A program made the translations under genes and the position numbers. The notes beneath the pieces are model-generated. The model ran no database searches. It was not told the DNA's origin and saw only the letters and a program-made list of their open reading frames with translations. Below, one piece after another: positions 13,419-13,528 of a stretch of DNA of 13,528 nt; position 1 is the first letter of the stretch; every line of letters starts with the position of its first letter. The stretch is taken from contig CAVUDO010000007.1 of NCBI GenBank assembly GCA_963740255.1, positions 1-13,528 on the forward strand, in the 5' to 3' direction. The stretch is from CAVUDO01 sp963740255 (GTDB lineage: Bacteria; Actinomycetota; Actinomycetes; Mycobacteriales; Cryptosporangiaceae).

Positions 13419-13528
13419 ATGACGAGGGGAGTGACGCCACCGGCTCGCGCCGCCGACCTGCGCGATGCCGGCGCGACCGTTGCTCCTGCGGACCGGCCCA
13501 CCGTTCGACTGGTCGGACTCGGGATCGC
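13419..13528 (+). CDS. Possible start of a gene cut by the window edge
   Basis: From ATG 13419 the frame is open to the end of the window, giving MTRGVTPPARAADLRDAGAT and then VAPADRPTVRLVGLGI. GTG 13431 is an alternative start; GAGGGGA lies directly before it, too close for normal use. The N-terminal part is Ala/Arg/Pro-rich, and the VRLVGLGI segment could begin a hydrophobic strand or helix. With 36 codons I cannot assign a family. The frame may be non-coding. Confidence 0.3.
   Translation, partial: MTRGVTPPARAADLRDAGATVAPADRPTVRLVGLGI

Noticed and set aside
11659..13419. Plus-strand frame of 586 codons
   Set aside because: It is antisense to the exporter and then crosses the promoter region and the small membrane gene in another frame. 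The composition is low complexity with no family signal.
1..13528. CRISPR array, tRNA, rRNA, transposase or integrase
   Set aside because: I looked for regular repeats, tRNA-like folds and mobile-element proteins on both strands and found none.

Overview
The window is GC-rich throughout, with third codon positions almost always G or C, many GTG starts and strong GGAGG-type ribosome binding sites. Together with its families (DUF4389, deazaflavin-type nitroreductase, HxlR-SCP2, DUF2252, 14-TM DHA2 transporter) this points to a high-GC actinobacterium, perhaps of the Geodermatophilaceae type. The genus is a guess from style only. No rRNA, tRNA, CRISPR array, transposase or integrase was seen.

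Left part (1-4214). The window opens on the last seven codons and stop of a plus-strand gene that looks like the C-terminus of a superfamily 1 helicase. Next come a 59-residue Cys/His-rich small protein (309-488, +), a CPBP intramembrane protease (822-1667, -), and divergently a DUF4389 membrane protein made of two tandem copies (1897-2661, +). A protein joining an SRPBCC domain to a deazaflavin-type nitroreductase domain follows (2742-3965, +). Behind it lies a stretch with antisense coding character that I cannot name.

Middle part (4215-8420). Two flavoenzyme genes are almost fused in one operon: a GMC oxidoreductase (4215-5753) and a berberine-bridge-type FAD oxidase (5755-7110). The next gene on that strand is only the C-terminal half of a DUF2182 membrane protein. 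A convergent HxlR-type regulator with an SCP2-like C-terminal domain (7520-8233, -) overlaps its end and may control this group. Beside it, at 8284-8388, is a decayed helicase C-terminus whose last 20 bases repeat the first 20 bases of the window with two mismatches. The 8.4 kb between may therefore be an accessory segment placed at, or duplicated with, the end of a helicase gene.

Right part (8420-13528). Genes here are an HD-domain protein (-), a 59-residue unknown protein (-), a DUF2252 kinase-like protein (-), a DHA2 drug exporter with His-rich ends (-), and a small four-helix membrane protein (+). A conserved element of about 23 bp (core CCTGGYGATTTCMCCGGCG) stands 63-94 bases upstream of four of these five genes, always in the same orientation relative to the gene it precedes. 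This implies one shared regulator or alternative sigma factor and a small, apparently undescribed co-regulated gene set. It is the strongest unexplained signal in the window. The right edge cuts a possible further gene.
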